A stretch of DNA of 64,000 nucleotides from Epilithonimonas sp042695135 (GTDB lineage Bacteria; Bacteroidota; Bacteroidia; Flavobacteriales; Weeksellaceae): NCBI RefSeq assembly GCF_042695135.1, contig NZ_CP170547.1, positions 62,001 to 126,000 on the forward strand, written 5' to 3'. The translations under genes were made by a program, and so were the position numbers. The notes under the pieces are model-generated. The model saw only the letters and a program-made list of their open reading frames with translations, was not told the origin of the DNA and ran no database searches. This document shows positions 48,668-57,880 of the stretch, in pieces. Each line of letters begins with the position of its first letter. The first letter of the stretch is position 1.

Positions 48668-49942
48668 TTAATTATTCGATGTTTCCAATACTTTCTCTTC
48701 TGTTGCAATCTTTTTAGGATTAGCAACTTTCCCGATTGTAAGGCCTTGAACAACAATTGAAAACACAACCACACAATAAGTGATGCTGATGATGATTTTA
48801 TTATATTCGTTTTGAGGAATGGATAAGGCCAACGCAATGGAAACGCCGCCGCGGATTCCGCCCCAAACCAGAACTTTCACGGTCTGCGGACTGAATCTGT
48901 ATTTAAAAGCCATAAATTTTGTCGGAACGAAAATCGCAATCCAACGGGCAATCAATACAATTAAAATGCAGATTCCTCCTGCAACAAGATATTCATTTAA
49001 GTCTTTGATTAACAGCAGCTCAAAACCAATAAACAGAAACAGAACAGCATTCATTATTTCGTCGATGAGTTCCCAGAATTTGATCAGATAATCCTGCGTT
49101 TCGGATTTCATTTTGAAACTTTCACTGAAATTTCCCATAAACAATCCGGCCGCAACCATCGCCAAAGGTGCAGAAATGTGCATTTCGTGAGCAATCAGAT
49201 AACCACCCATAACAACTGACAGAGTAATTAAAACTGAAATAATATAATCATCTACAACACGCATGGCACGAGACGCTGATAATCCAAGAAGAACACCCAA
49301 AAGCAATCCACCGCCAGCTTCGCGAAGCAGGAGTAATCCGATGCTTTCAACATTAAGGGCAACTTCTTTCCCAATTGCCAATTGTAAGACAACAGTGAAA
49401 ACTACGACCGCCATACCGTCATTAAACAGAGACTCACCGGCTACTTTCGTTTCCAGAGATTTTGAAACATTCGCCTGCTTCAAAATACTGAGAACAGCCA
49501 CCGGATCTGTAGGAGAAATGAGGGCTCCGAAGACAAGACAATAAATAAAAGGCAATTGAATACCAACCAATGGAAGAAGATAAAAAGTACCAAAACCGAC
49601 CGCAAAAGTGGAAATGATAACGCCAACTGTAGAAAAAATCAAAACTGGTCCGAATTGTTCCCGAAGATCTTTGATATTAATGTGGATTCCGCCTGCGAAA
49701 AGAAGAAAATTAAGCATAGCCCCCATCAAAACTTCGGTGAAATCAAAACTATTAATCAATTCCGTAAGATGAGTTGTCGTCTTTGGTAAAAAATTGTCAC
49801 CCGAAGCTACTAAAGTCACAGAAACGATGATTGCAATCACCATAATCCCAATTGCGCTGGGAAGTTTTAGAACTCTATGATTGATATAAGCAAAGACAGA
49901 AGCTAAAACAATAAGTACTGAAAATGAGTAATATAACTCCAT
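48668..49942 (-). CDS. Cation:proton antiporter, CPA1/NhaP type
   Basis: 424 residues, about 12 membrane helices. Helix motifs are PFIYCLVFGALISPTDPVAV (T-D-P of CPA1), VAGESLFNDGMAVVVFTV (the N-D pair that binds the cation), and later WGGIRGGVSIALALSIP with the conserved Arg. This is a Na+(K+)/H+ exchanger controlling pH and sodium. It lacks the long cytoplasmic C-domain of some NhaP proteins. It is upstream of and adjacent to the AlkD-like gene. Confidence 0.92.
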   Translation of the reverse strand: MELYYSFSVLIVLASVFAYINHRVLKLPSAIGIMVIAIIVSVTLVASGDNFLPKTTTHLTELINSFDFTEVLMGAMLNFLLFAGGIHINIKDLREQFGPVLIFSTVGVIISTFAVGFGTFYLLPLVGIQLPFIYCLVFGALISPTDPVAVLSILKQANVSKSLETKVAGESLFNDGMAVVVFTVVLQLAIGKEVALNVESIGLLLLREAGGGLLLGVLLGLSASRAMRVVDDYIISVLITLSVVMGGYLIAHEMHISAPLAMVAAGLFMGNFSESFKMKSETQDYLIKFWELIDEIMNAVLFLFIGFELLLIKDLNEYLVAGGICILIVLIARWIAIFVPTKFMAFKYRFSPQTVKVLVWGGIRGGVSIALALSIPQNEYNKIIISITYCVVVFSIVVQGLTIGKVANPKKIATEEKVLETSNN

Positions 49943-50028
49943 TAATATTAGTTGTTGGTTGATAGTTGACTGTTAATGGATTTTCTAACACAACCGAATG
50001 AACATAATTCTATTTATTAGCAATTAGA

Positions 50029-51243
50029 CTAATTTTCTTCCTCATCCTCGAAATATTCGAATAAGAGGTCGTTGTAAGGGAAACGGGAAATATGAATCCT
50101 GTGAACCTCATCGTAGATCATTTTCTTCATTTCGACAAAATTTTCCTTTGTCAAAGCAGAGATGAAAACGGTTGGATATTTGGATTTTCCCATCCATGTC
50201 TTTGTCCATTCTTCCAAAGAAATATTTTTATGGGAGCCGGGCGTCAAATCATCATCATCTTTTTTCTCATAGCTGAAATCATCTATTTTGTTGAAGACCA
50301 TAATCATAGGCTTCTGATGCGCATCGATTTCCTGAAGAATTTCGTTCACAGAATTGATATGGTCTTCAAAACTCTCGTGCGAAATATCAACCACGTGGAT
50401 CAACAAATCTGCTTCACGAACCTCATCCAAAGTTGATTTAAAACTCTCAACCAACTGAGTCGGTAATTTTCTGATGAATCCAACCGTATCTGTCAAAAGG
50501 AAAGGCAAATTCCCAATCACCACTTTTCTTACTGTTGTATCCAGTGTTGCAAACAATTTATTTTCAGCGAAAACATCAGATTTTGACAAGGCATTCATCA
50601 AGGTAGATTTTCCAACATTGGTATAGCCAACAAGCGCAACACGCACCATTTTTCCGCGGTTGTTCCGCTGCGTTCCCATTTGTTTGTCAATGACTTTCAG
50701 TTTGTCTTTCAACAAAGTGATTCGGTCACGGATGATTCTTCTGTCGGTTTCTATTTCCGTTTCCCCAGGTCCACGCATTCCGATTCCCCCTTTTTGTCTT
50801 TCGAGGTGGGTCCACATTCTTGTTAATCGGGGAAGAAGATATTGATATTGAGCCAATTCTACTTGCGTTCTAGCATAAGAAGTCTGCGCTCTTTGGGCAA
50901 AAATATCGAGAATCAAATTGGTTCTGTCCAGGATTTTGACTTCCATTTCGCGCTCCAAATTCTTTAATTGAGAAGGCGATAATTCATCATCGAAAATGAC
51001 AGTCCCGATTCCGTTTTCCTTTGCATAATCACGGATTTCCTCCATTTTTCCTTTCCCGACAAAGGTTTTAGAATCCGGCTGAGTCAGTCTTTGGGTAAAA
51101 CGTTTGGCAACTGTAGCGCCGGCTGTGAAAGCCAGAAACTCCAGTTCGTCCATATATTCTATCAGTTTATCTTCGCTTTGATTCTGGGTAATTAAACCTA
51201 CCAAAACCGCTTTTTCGTACTGATGTTCTTTTTTTTCTAGCAT
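50029..51243 (-). CDS. hflX: GTPase HflX
   Basis: 404 residues. The N-terminal HflX domain (VLVGLITQNQ-like start; FDDELSPSQLKNLEREMEVK) precedes the helical linker QKGGIGMRGPGETEIETDRR, diagnostic for HflX. The G domain has G1 GYTNVGKST, G3 DTVGFIRKLP and G4 FNKID. HflX splits ribosomes stalled by heat or antibiotics. The C-terminal extension is short and acidic (EYFEDEEEN). Single gene. Confidence 0.95.
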   Translation of the reverse strand: MLEKKEHQYEKAVLVGLITQNQSEDKLIEYMDELEFLAFTAGATVAKRFTQRLTQPDSKTFVGKGKMEEIRDYAKENGIGTVIFDDELSPSQLKNLEREMEVKILDRTNLILDIFAQRAQTSYARTQVELAQYQYLLPRLTRMWTHLERQKGGIGMRGPGETEIETDRRIIRDRITLLKDKLKVIDKQMGTQRNNRGKMVRVALVGYTNVGKSTLMNALSKSDVFAENKLFATLDTTVRKVVIGNLPFLLTDTVGFIRKLPTQLVESFKSTLDEVREADLLIHVVDISHESFEDHINSVNEILQEIDAHQKPMIMVFNKIDDFSYEKKDDDDLTPGSHKNISLEEWTKTWMGKSKYPTVFISALTKENFVEMKKMIYDEVHRIHISRFPYNDLLFEYFEDEEEN

Positions 51244-51290
51244 TAAATTTTATAATTTCTGATTCTGACAAGATACTATTTTTCGACAAA

Positions 51291-51315
51291 AAAACCAAAG
51301 ATGAACTTTGGTTTT
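51291..51315 (-). terminator. Terminator between the OsmC gene and hflX
   Basis: Perfect 10-bp stem AAAACCAAAG/CTTTGGTTTT with a 5-nt loop; on the minus strand a T run follows. It lies 153 nt beyond the OsmC stop, after the repeat at 51336-51462. Confidence 0.7.
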
Positions 51316-51335
51316 TGATTTTATTTGTGCATTTT

Positions 51336-51462
51336 TTATCGCAAAGGCGCAGGATTATTAACTCTATAATTATAAAAAAGTCGAAAAGTTGACTTTCAAA
51401 ACAATTATAGATTTGCGACTTGAAGCATAACGATTTTCAAAATTTTTGTGCCTTTGCGATAA
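51336..51462. repeat. Inverted-repeat element, family 2, copy 2
   Basis: Outer arms TTATCGCAAAGGCGC (51336-51350) and GTGCCTTTGCGATAA (51448-51462) are complementary apart from one G-T pair; inner arms AAGTCG (51378-51383) and CGACTT (51416-51421). Same architecture as 34007-34119, with TTAACGC replaced by TTATCGC on both sides. Confidence 0.72.
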
Positions 51463-51467
51463 AACAG

Positions 51468-51881
51468 TTAGCTCAAAAGCGTCGCCGTCAACGTTTTTTC
51501 GAAACTGAAAGCATTGCTGACAGGGCATTTTTCTTTGGCGTCGTGTGCGATTTTCTGGAAATCTTCTTCGGGGATTCCAGGCACTTTTGCATTAAGCGTC
51601 AATTCTGATAAAGTAATTTTCCCGTCCAGAAGTGTGATTTTGCAATCGGTATCAAGATTTTCCGGCGTGAAACCTGCTTCTGATAATAAAGCCGAAGTCA
51701 TCATTGTAAAACACCCGGCGTGAGCCGCAGCTAATAATTCTTCCGGGTTTGTCCCGACACCTTCTTCAAATCTGCTTTTGAAAGAATACTGAGTGTCATT
51801 TAGAACTGTACTTTGTGTAGAGATTACACCGCTTCCTTCTTTTACTGTGCCTTTCCAGACAGCTTTTGCACTTCTTTTCAT
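51468..51881 (-). CDS. OsmC family peroxidase-like protein
   Basis: 137 residues. It has the OsmC pattern: NPEELLAAAHAGCFTMMTSA with the first Cys (about residue 57) and KCPVSNAFSFEKTLTATLLS with the second Cys (about 119). OsmC/Ohr proteins reduce organic hydroperoxides with a Cys pair in a homodimer. The sequence resembles OsmC more than Ohr (R-x-S-x-x-x-W-x-G start: SAKAVWKGTVKEGSG). Single gene, flanked by family 2 repeats on both sides. Confidence 0.88.
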   Translation of the reverse strand: MKRSAKAVWKGTVKEGSGVISTQSTVLNDTQYSFKSRFEEGVGTNPEELLAAAHAGCFTMMTSALLSEAGFTPENLDTDCKITLLDGKITLSELTLNAKVPGIPEEDFQKIAHDAKEKCPVSNAFSFEKTLTATLLS

Positions 51882-51915
51882 AATTTTCTATTTTGGATTT
51901 ATATTAATACTTTAT

Positions 51916-51976
51916 TTTTAACACAAAGGCGCAAATTATCTTTTTAAATTTTTAATGTTTTCAAGTCACAAATGAA
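51916..51976. repeat. Partial family 2 inverted-repeat element, copy 3
   Basis: TTTTAACACAAAGGCGC (51916-51932) is the left arm, and AAGTCACAAAT (51963-51973) is the complement of the ATTTGTGACTT in copy 1. The right outer arm is missing, so it seems a decayed or half copy upstream of the OsmC gene. Confidence 0.5.
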
Positions 51977-52010
51977 ATCATTCATCATTTATAATTCATC
52001 ATTAATTTTC

Positions 52011-52451
52011 TCAATCCCAATCTGCAGCAACGAATTTCATTTTGCCACCGTTTGGATTTGTTAAAGTTAAGAAATGTCCTTCGATTTTGTACTGATTTAA
52101 GGTCGGTAAATCTTTTCCGAACAATTCTTCCAGCCTCATTCTTCCTTCACAGTACATCATTGTTGAACCAACGCCAGAAAATTTCGCTTTTCCTTTATTA
52201 AATTCTGCCGTAAAAAACATTCCGTTGCAACCCATTTTAGCAGTGTAACGACTGGGAGTTTCAGGATTTTTAGTTAAATCGATGTAAGATTCAAGGTTTG
52301 TTAATTCCTGTTTTGTAAAATCTTTGTATTCAACCAACATCCATTTTCGGTGAATATTCTCCATGGATACGGATGTGCTACTTGACGATTTGCAAGAAAC
52401 TGTAAGAATTAATATTAATGATAAAATGCCGATTGATTGTAGAAATTTCAT
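52011..52451 (-). CDS. META domain lipoprotein (HslJ-like)
   Basis: 146 residues from the ATG at 52451, chosen because it gives a clean lipoprotein signal (MKFLQSIGILSLILILTVSC). The META domain follows: HRKWMLVEYKDFTKQELTNL, AKMGCNGMFFTAEFNKGKAK, STMMYCEGRMRLEELFGKDL and a C-terminal strand. Two Cys (MGCNG, MYCEG) are conserved in the family. META/HslJ proteins occur in heat-shock or antibiotic-response settings, with no defined activity. Divergent from the S46 peptidase. Confidence 0.85.
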   Translation of the reverse strand: MKFLQSIGILSLILILTVSCKSSSSTSVSMENIHRKWMLVEYKDFTKQELTNLESYIDLTKNPETPSRYTAKMGCNGMFFTAEFNKGKAKFSGVGSTMMYCEGRMRLEELFGKDLPTLNQYKIEGHFLTLTNPNGGKMKFVAADWD

Positions 52452-52541
52452 TCTTTTGACTTTGCCTGATCTCTTAGCCAAATTCATACCATTGGATTTA
52501 AAATAATGATTAAATTAGCCTCATTAAAATAATTTTTACTT

Positions 52542-54677
52542 ATGAAAAAAATATTATTAGTCTTAACCTTGTTTGTAGGTTATACGCAGATGAGAGCAGA
52601 CGAAGGAATGTGGCTTCTGATGCTTGTAAAACGTCTGAACGGCGTGGATATGCAGAAAGAAGGTCTGCACTTGACGCCGGAAGAAATCTATTCTGTAAAT
52701 AATTCCAGCCTGAAAGATGCCATCGTAAGTTTCGGCGGTTTCTGTACGGGCGAAATGGTTTCCAGCCAGGGTTTGATCTTTACAAACCACCATTGCGGTT
52801 ATGATGCAGTTGCGGCAGCTTCGACACCTGAAAAAGATTATCTGAAAAACGGATTCTGGGCCATGAAACCAAATGAGGAATTCAATGCAAAAGGACTTTA
52901 CATCAGATTTTTGGTAAGAATGGATGATGTTTCTGCAAGAATCAATGCTAAACTTAATAATAATATGTCTGCTGCTGACAGAAAAGCAGTGATCGATGCA
53001 GAATACAAAGCCATCCAGACAGAAAATTCTGAAAACGGAAAATATACGGTTGTTGTAAGAGATTTCTTCAACGGAAACGAGTTCTATTATTTTGTATATC
53101 AGGATTATAAAGATATCAGATTAGTTGGCGCACCACCTTCATCATTAGGGAAATTCGGTGGTGATACAGACAACTGGGAATGGCCGAGACACACGGCAGA
53201 TTTCACGGTTTTTCGTGCTTATGCCGATGCCAACGGAAATCCGGCAGAATATTCTGAAACCAACGTTCCTCTAAAACCTAAACATTTCTTACCGGTTTCT
53301 CTAAAAGGTTACAAACCCGGAGATTTTACAATGATTCTTGGATATCCGGGAAGAACAAACCGTTATTTGACATCTTATGGAATCGAGCAGATGGTAGACA
53401 AAGATTATCCGGCTTGGGTAGAAGCTTCTAAAGTAACAATGGACGTTTTGAAAAAGTATATGGACAAAGACAAAGCGACTCAGCTCGATTATGCTTCTCA
53501 GTACGCAAGTGTTGCCAACTATTGGAAAAACAGAGCGGGAACTATTGATGCCGTTAAGAAAAACGGAACCGTTTCAGAAAAACAAAAAACCGAAGAAATA
53601 TATAATCAATGGGCAGCCCAGGCTCCTAACGAAAGTACATATTATGGCGTTTTACCGGAAATTAAAGCTTATTACCAACAGATTTCTGGAAGAAATGTAG
53701 AACGTAATTATGCTTCTATTCTTCAAAGAAATGCACATTATCTTGGAACGACTTTTCAGTTGGGAAGTCTATTCAAAACATACGCAGATCAGGACGAAGC
53801 CGGAAAAGCATCAATGAAGCCTAAAGTTCTGGAAGCCGTTGAAAAAGCTTATGACGGATTCCACGATAATGTAGAAGGTGATATGCTGGTAGCGTTGACT
53901 TCTCTTTACAAAGCGAAAGTTGCCAAGGAATTTGCTTCTCCAACAATTTTGGCAGCAGATGTCAATAACCTTTCAACTTTGGCTTACGAATCTGTTTTTG
54001 CCAATAAAAAATCAGCTTTGGCATTTGTAGAAAAACCTGACAGATTGAAAATCGATGGCGATAAACTGAGACAATTTGTAAACGGCATCGTGGAAGAACA
54101 AAAATTAGGCGTTGAAAAATATTCTAAAATTGATGAGAATTTTGCCAAAAACAGCAGACTATTCTTAGACGGACTTAGAAAAGCGCAACCCGAAAAAGTA
54201 TTCTATCCGGATGCCAACTCTACAATGAGACTGACTTACGGAACTGTGCAGACACTTCCGGAAAGAGCCGACAGAAACTATAAAGGCATTAAAGAAAATT
54301 ACTACACCGACATCAACGGAATGGTTGCCAAGTACAAAAAAGGCGATGAGGAATTTGACCTTCCTCAAAGAGTTCTGGACCTTGCCAAGAAAAAAGATTA
54401 CGGACAATATGCTGATAAGAAAGGCGGATTTATGCCAATCAATTTCTTGTCAAACAATGATATCACAGGTGGAAACTCCGGTTCTCCAATCATTGACGGA
54501 AACGGAAACTTACTTGGTCTTGCCTTCGACGGAAACAGTGAAGCCTTGAGCGGCGACATCGTTTTCGAACCGAATTTACAGAGAACAATCAATGTGGATG
54601 TTCGTTATGTACTTTGGGTAATCGACAAATATGCCGGCGCCACAAGACTCATCAGCGAACTGACTTTGGTGAAATAA
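52542..54677 (+). CDS. S46 family dipeptidyl-peptidase, DPP7-like
   Basis: 711 residues, exported (signal peptide to about ADEG). Chymotrypsin-type catalytic pieces: His84 in FTNHHCGYDAV, the Asp region GGDTDNWEWPRHTADFTVFR, and Ser646 in ITGGNSGSPIIDGN. In this family the residue 18 positions after the Ser sets P1 preference: Arg in DPP11 (acidic P1), Gly in DPP7 (hydrophobic P1). Here it is Gly664 (AFDGN), so DPP7-like specificity is expected. It trims N-terminal dipeptides in the periplasm for amino-acid nutrition. Its own terminator follows. Confidence 0.93.
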   Translation: MKKILLVLTLFVGYTQMRADEGMWLLMLVKRLNGVDMQKEGLHLTPEEIYSVNNSSLKDAIVSFGGFCTGEMVSSQGLIFTNHHCGYDAVAAASTPEKDYLKNGFWAMKPNEEFNAKGLYIRFLVRMDDVSARINAKLNNNMSAADRKAVIDAEYKAIQTENSENGKYTVVVRDFFNGNEFYYFVYQDYKDIRLVGAPPSSLGKFGGDTDNWEWPRHTADFTVFRAYADANGNPAEYSETNVPLKPKHFLPVSLKGYKPGDFTMILGYPGRTNRYLTSYGIEQMVDKDYPAWVEASKVTMDVLKKYMDKDKATQLDYASQYASVANYWKNRAGTIDAVKKNGTVSEKQKTEEIYNQWAAQAPNESTYYGVLPEIKAYYQQISGRNVERNYASILQRNAHYLGTTFQLGSLFKTYADQDEAGKASMKPKVLEAVEKAYDGFHDNVEGDMLVALTSLYKAKVAKEFASPTILAADVNNLSTLAYESVFANKKSALAFVEKPDRLKIDGDKLRQFVNGIVEEQKLGVEKYSKIDENFAKNSRLFLDGLRKAQPEKVFYPDANSTMRLTYGTVQTLPERADRNYKGIKENYYTDINGMVAKYKKGDEEFDLPQRVLDLAKKKDYGQYADKKGGFMPINFLSNNDITGGNSGSPIIDGNGNLLGLAFDGNSEALSGDIVFEPNLQRTINVDVRYVLWVIDKYAGATRLISELTLVK

Positions 54678-54698
54678 TTTTTATCAAAATATATTTAC

Positions 54699-54726
54699 AA
54701 GCCACCAGATTTGGTGGCTTTTTTGT
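54699..54726 (+). terminator. Terminator of the S46 peptidase gene
   Basis: 9-bp stem AAGCCACCA/TGGTGGCTT with a 4-nt loop and a T run after it, 21 nt beyond the stop. Confidence 0.85.
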
Positions 54727-54785
54727 TGCCTATTTTTGAAAAAACTGCTTAACTATTTTTTTGTAAATTAGAGAAATCATTTTTT

Positions 54786-55856
54786 ATGAGTTTAAAAACT
54801 TTACTTCACTGGTCTTATATTTTCCCGATATTATCTCTCGTTTATTACCTGTTCGGAGTTGTAGATGATAGTCCTTGGCTGGCTGGCTTAGGAGGATTAT
54901 TACTCATCGCATCGGTTCTGGGAGCCGTTCATCACGCCGAGGTTGTTGCACATAAAGTTGGTGAGCCTTTCGGAACAATTATTTTGGCAATTGCGATCAC
55001 TGTTTTGGAAGTTGGGTTAATAGTTTCCTTAATGGTAGCCGGCGGCAAAGAGACCGAAACATTGGCAAGAGACACCGTTTTTGCAGCAGTCATGTTGATT
55101 TTAAACGGAATTCTAGGTGCCTGTCTGTTACTTGGTGGAATCAAATTCAAGGAACAATTCTTTGCGAGAACTTCAGGAAATATGGCGCTGATAAGCCTGG
55201 TAGCCATTGTTGTAATGACTTTGATCTTGCCAAATTATACCACAAGCGAACTTTCTGCAACGTTCAGCAAGGCACAGCTTATATTCTTTTCTGTTGCATC
55301 ACTGGTTATTTACAGCACATTTTTGATGGTCCAAACTGTACGACACAGAAACTATTTCCTGCCGGAAAATGACGATGAACCTCACGCTGATCCGCCAAAT
55401 AACTTTACCAGCATCATGAGTCTGGTTTTTTTGATCATTTGTCTGGGTGTCGTTGTTTTTTTAGCAAAATCATTGTCACCAACAATAGAAGCTGTCGTTC
55501 ATAACTTTGGAGCACCAAAAGCTTTGGTCGGCGTCATCATCGCCGCAGTCGTTCTTTTACCGGAAGGTATGGCCGCAATAAAAGCAGCCAGGCGAAACCA
55601 ATTCCAGACAAGTCTCAATCTTGCTTTGGGATCGGCAATTGCTAGTATCGGACTCACAATTCCGTGTGTAGCTGTCGTCAGCCTGGCTTATGATCTGCCT
55701 TTTCTTCTGGGTCTGGATGTCAAATCTATGATTCTACTTGGTCTTTCACTTTACACCGTAATGCTTTCATTAAATCGCGGAAAGACCAATGTCCTTTACG
55801 GCGTTGTTTTATTGGTAAATCTTCTCGCTTATATTTTCACTGTGATAGTTCCGTAA
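54786..55856 (+). CDS. Ca2+(Na+):H+ antiporter, ChaA-like
   Basis: 356 residues, about 11 membrane helices. The two alpha repeats of the cation/Ca exchanger family are visible: first GEPFGTIILAIAITVLEVGL with the acidic E, second GVIIAAVVLLPEGMAAIKAA (LLPEG). It exchanges Ca2+ or Na+/K+ for protons at the inner membrane. Between the repeats is a short hydrophilic loop (NDDEPHADPPNN). Single gene; 19 nt before the GNAT pair, perhaps with read-through. Confidence 0.9.
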   Translation: MSLKTLLHWSYIFPILSLVYYLFGVVDDSPWLAGLGGLLLIASVLGAVHHAEVVAHKVGEPFGTIILAIAITVLEVGLIVSLMVAGGKETETLARDTVFAAVMLILNGILGACLLLGGIKFKEQFFARTSGNMALISLVAIVVMTLILPNYTTSELSATFSKAQLIFFSVASLVIYSTFLMVQTVRHRNYFLPENDDEPHADPPNNFTSIMSLVFLIICLGVVVFLAKSLSPTIEAVVHNFGAPKALVGVIIAAVVLLPEGMAAIKAARRNQFQTSLNLALGSAIASIGLTIPCVAVVSLAYDLPFLLGLDVKSMILLGLSLYTVMLSLNRGKTNVLYGVVLLVNLLAYIFTVIVP

Positions 55857-55875
55857 AATTTTTTATTTTTAATTA

Positions 55876-56379
55876 ATGAAAAACTTTGAAACCGAAAGAT
55901 TAACAATGAAACCCGCAGACTTAGAAGATGCGGATTTTTTCCTGGAATTGTATAATTTACCTTCTTTCATAAAACATATTGGCGACCGAAATCTCCGAAC
56001 AAAAGAAGACGCTGAAAACTATATCAAAAACAGATTTCTTCCTCAAATTCAAAAGTTAGGCTATGGGAATTATGTGGTTATTCATAAGGAACTTAATAAA
56101 AAAATAGGCGCAGTTGGCGTATTTGTACGAGATGGAATTGATATTCCCGATATTGGTTTTTCTTTCTTTCCGGACTTCGAAGGCAAAGGTTATGCTTATG
56201 AATCGGCTTCAAAACTAAAAGAAATTGCAGCATCAGACTTTGGATTGAAAAAACTTTCTGCGATGACCTCTGACGAAAACCTCTCTTCTCAGAAATTAAT
56301 TGAAAAACTCGGACTCACCTTTCAGAAATATGTCATTTTCCCTGATGATAATGAGGAATTAAGATATTATGAAAATTAA
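55876..56379 (+). CDS. GNAT family N-acetyltransferase (first of a tandem pair)
   Basis: 167 residues of the RimJ/RimL-like GNAT group: ETERLTMKPADLEDADFFLE at the start, then GFSFFPDFEGKGYAYESASK, the acetyl-CoA motif A (Q/R-x-x-G-x-G/A in the form EGKGYA), and KLIEKLGLTFQKYV. The substrate is unknown, perhaps an amino group of a protein or small molecule. It is 11 nt upstream of a close paralogue. Confidence 0.85.
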   Translation: MKNFETERLTMKPADLEDADFFLELYNLPSFIKHIGDRNLRTKEDAENYIKNRFLPQIQKLGYGNYVVIHKELNKKIGAVGVFVRDGIDIPDIGFSFFPDFEGKGYAYESASKLKEIAASDFGLKKLSAMTSDENLSSQKLIEKLGLTFQKYVIFPDDNEELRYYEN

Positions 56380-56390
56380 TTTTTAACAAA

Positions 56391-56903
56391 ATGTCAAAAA
56401 CTTACGAAACAGAACGCTTAATCATAAAGCCGGTTGACATCAATGATGCCGAATTTATGATGCAATTGGTCAATACAGAAAAGTGGCTCAGATATATTGG
56501 TGACAGAAATATTCACAACCTGGAAGATGCCGAAAAATATGTGCGGGAAAAGAACCTTCCTCAGATCGAAAGGCTGGGTTTCGGAAATTGTGTTGTGATT
56601 TTAAAATCAAATCAGGAGAAGATCGGAACGGTTGGCTTGTACGATCGTGAAGGAATCGAGGGTGTTGATATTGGTTTTGCATATTTGGAAGCGTACGAAG
56701 GAAAGGGTTATGCTTACGAAGCGGCGAGGAAAATAATGGATATCGGGATCAATGAATTTGGTATAAAAAAAGTAAGCGCAATCACTTTGCCGGAGAATTT
56801 TTCTTCCATCAGGTTAATAGAAAAATTGGGGCTGAAGTTCAAAGAAGTGGTAAGAATCCCTAATGATGATGTGGATCTCAATCTCTACGAACTCGTTTTG
56901 TAA
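56391..56903 (+). CDS. GNAT family N-acetyltransferase (second of the pair)
   Basis: 170 residues; paralogue of the preceding gene with the same landmarks: ETERLIIKPVDINDAEFMMQ, IGDRNIHNLEDAEKYV, AYLEAYEGKGYAYEAARKIM and RLIEKLGLKFKEVVRIPNDD. A tandem duplication is the simplest origin. The two may acetylate different substrates. It is followed 1 nt later by the GyrI-like gene, so three genes are likely cotranscribed. Confidence 0.85.
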   Translation: MSKTYETERLIIKPVDINDAEFMMQLVNTEKWLRYIGDRNIHNLEDAEKYVREKNLPQIERLGFGNCVVILKSNQEKIGTVGLYDREGIEGVDIGFAYLEAYEGKGYAYEAARKIMDIGINEFGIKKVSAITLPENFSSIRLIEKLGLKFKEVVRIPNDDVDLNLYELVL

Positions 56904-56904
56904 T

Positions 56905-57372
56905 ATGAATTTACCTCATCGAATAGAGACCATCGAACCCAAGAAATTGATTGGTTTCAGTATGACAACTTCTTTTCAGGAAGATAAAACACCGATGGTC
57001 TGGCGAAAATTTATGATGCGGAGAAATGAAATCTCCAATCGGATTTCTGACAAACTATTTTCTCTTCAAATCTATCCAGAAAATTTCACACCTGATCAAT
57101 CCTTTACAAAATATGCATTTGCCGAAGTTTCTGATTTTGAAAATATTCCGGATGAATTTGAATCGTTTGAATTAGAAAGTGGAAAGTATTTGGTTTTCAA
57201 TTACGTTGGAAAAGCTGAAAACGGACCGGAAGTTTTCAAATATATTTTCCAGACTTTTATTCCGGAAAATCGATTTGAAATTGATTACCGACCACATTTT
57301 GAGATCTTCGGAGAAAATTATGATCCTGCCAGCGAATCTGCTGAAGAAGAGATCTGGATTCCGATAAAGTAA
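56905..57372 (+). CDS. GyrI-like small-molecule-binding domain protein
   Basis: 155 residues from the ATG at 56905 (MNLPHRIETIEPKKLIGFSM), just after the stop of the upstream GNAT. The fold is that of the GyrI/AraC effector-binding domain: IEPKKLIGFSMTTSFQEDKT, FTKYAFAEVSDFENIPDEFE and SFELESGKYLVFNYVGKAEN, ending with EIDYRPHFEIFGENYDPASE and EEEIWIPIK. It has no DNA-binding domain. Such proteins bind drugs or hydrophobic ligands. Confidence 0.82.
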   Translation: MNLPHRIETIEPKKLIGFSMTTSFQEDKTPMVWRKFMMRRNEISNRISDKLFSLQIYPENFTPDQSFTKYAFAEVSDFENIPDEFESFELESGKYLVFNYVGKAENGPEVFKYIFQTFIPENRFEIDYRPHFEIFGENYDPASESAEEEIWIPIK

Positions 57373-57819
57373 TTACTCTAAAATCTGCGCTGCTGCCGTT
57401 TTCGACGTTACTTTTTCTATAACTCTTTCGCAAACGCCTTTCTCATCAAATATAAAAGTGGTTCTCACAATTCCCATATACGTTTTTCCGAATGTTGTTT
57501 TCTCCTGCCAAACCCCAAATTTATTAAGGATCTCGTGATTTTCGTCTGCAATAAGATCATAAGGAAAGGCAAATTTGTTATGGAAATTTTTCTGTTTTTT
57601 TACAGAGTCTCCGCTTACGCCCAAAAGTTGAAATCCGGCTTTTTCCAGCAGAGAATAATTGTCGCTCAGATTACACGCTTCTACCGTACAAGTTGGCGTG
57701 TTGGCCTGAGGATAAAAGAAAACAACAAGTTTTTTCCCAATCAGATTTTTTGAATTAATAGTTTCTCCATCTTGGTTTATTCCTTCAAATTCTGGTAATT
57801 TGTCTCCTACTTTAAGCAT
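57373..57819 (-). CDS. bcp: Thioredoxin-dependent thiol peroxidase (Bcp/PrxQ)
   Basis: 148 residues from the ATG at 57819 (MLKVGDKLPEFEGINQDGET), the normal length. The peroxidatic Cys44 is in YPQANTPTCTVEACNLSDNY, with the resolving Cys49 five residues later, as in PrxQ. It reduces hydrogen and organic peroxides with thioredoxin. Divergent from nth, with 61 nt between the two starts; the two stress genes may share control. The stop abuts the stop of the GyrI-like gene. Confidence 0.93.
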   Translation of the reverse strand: MLKVGDKLPEFEGINQDGETINSKNLIGKKLVVFFYPQANTPTCTVEACNLSDNYSLLEKAGFQLLGVSGDSVKKQKNFHNKFAFPYDLIADENHEILNKFGVWQEKTTFGKTYMGIVRTTFIFDEKGVCERVIEKVTSKTAAAQILE

Positions 57820-57880
57820 AATTTTTAAATTAAAGTTAAATTTACAGTTCAGATTTCTATTAAACAAAACTACTTCAAAT

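Noticed and set aside
48667..48837. Longer N-terminus of the AlkD-like protein
   Set aside because: The extension is encoded antisense-free but inside the antiporter gene and is not domain-like; the ATG at 48666 fits the family.
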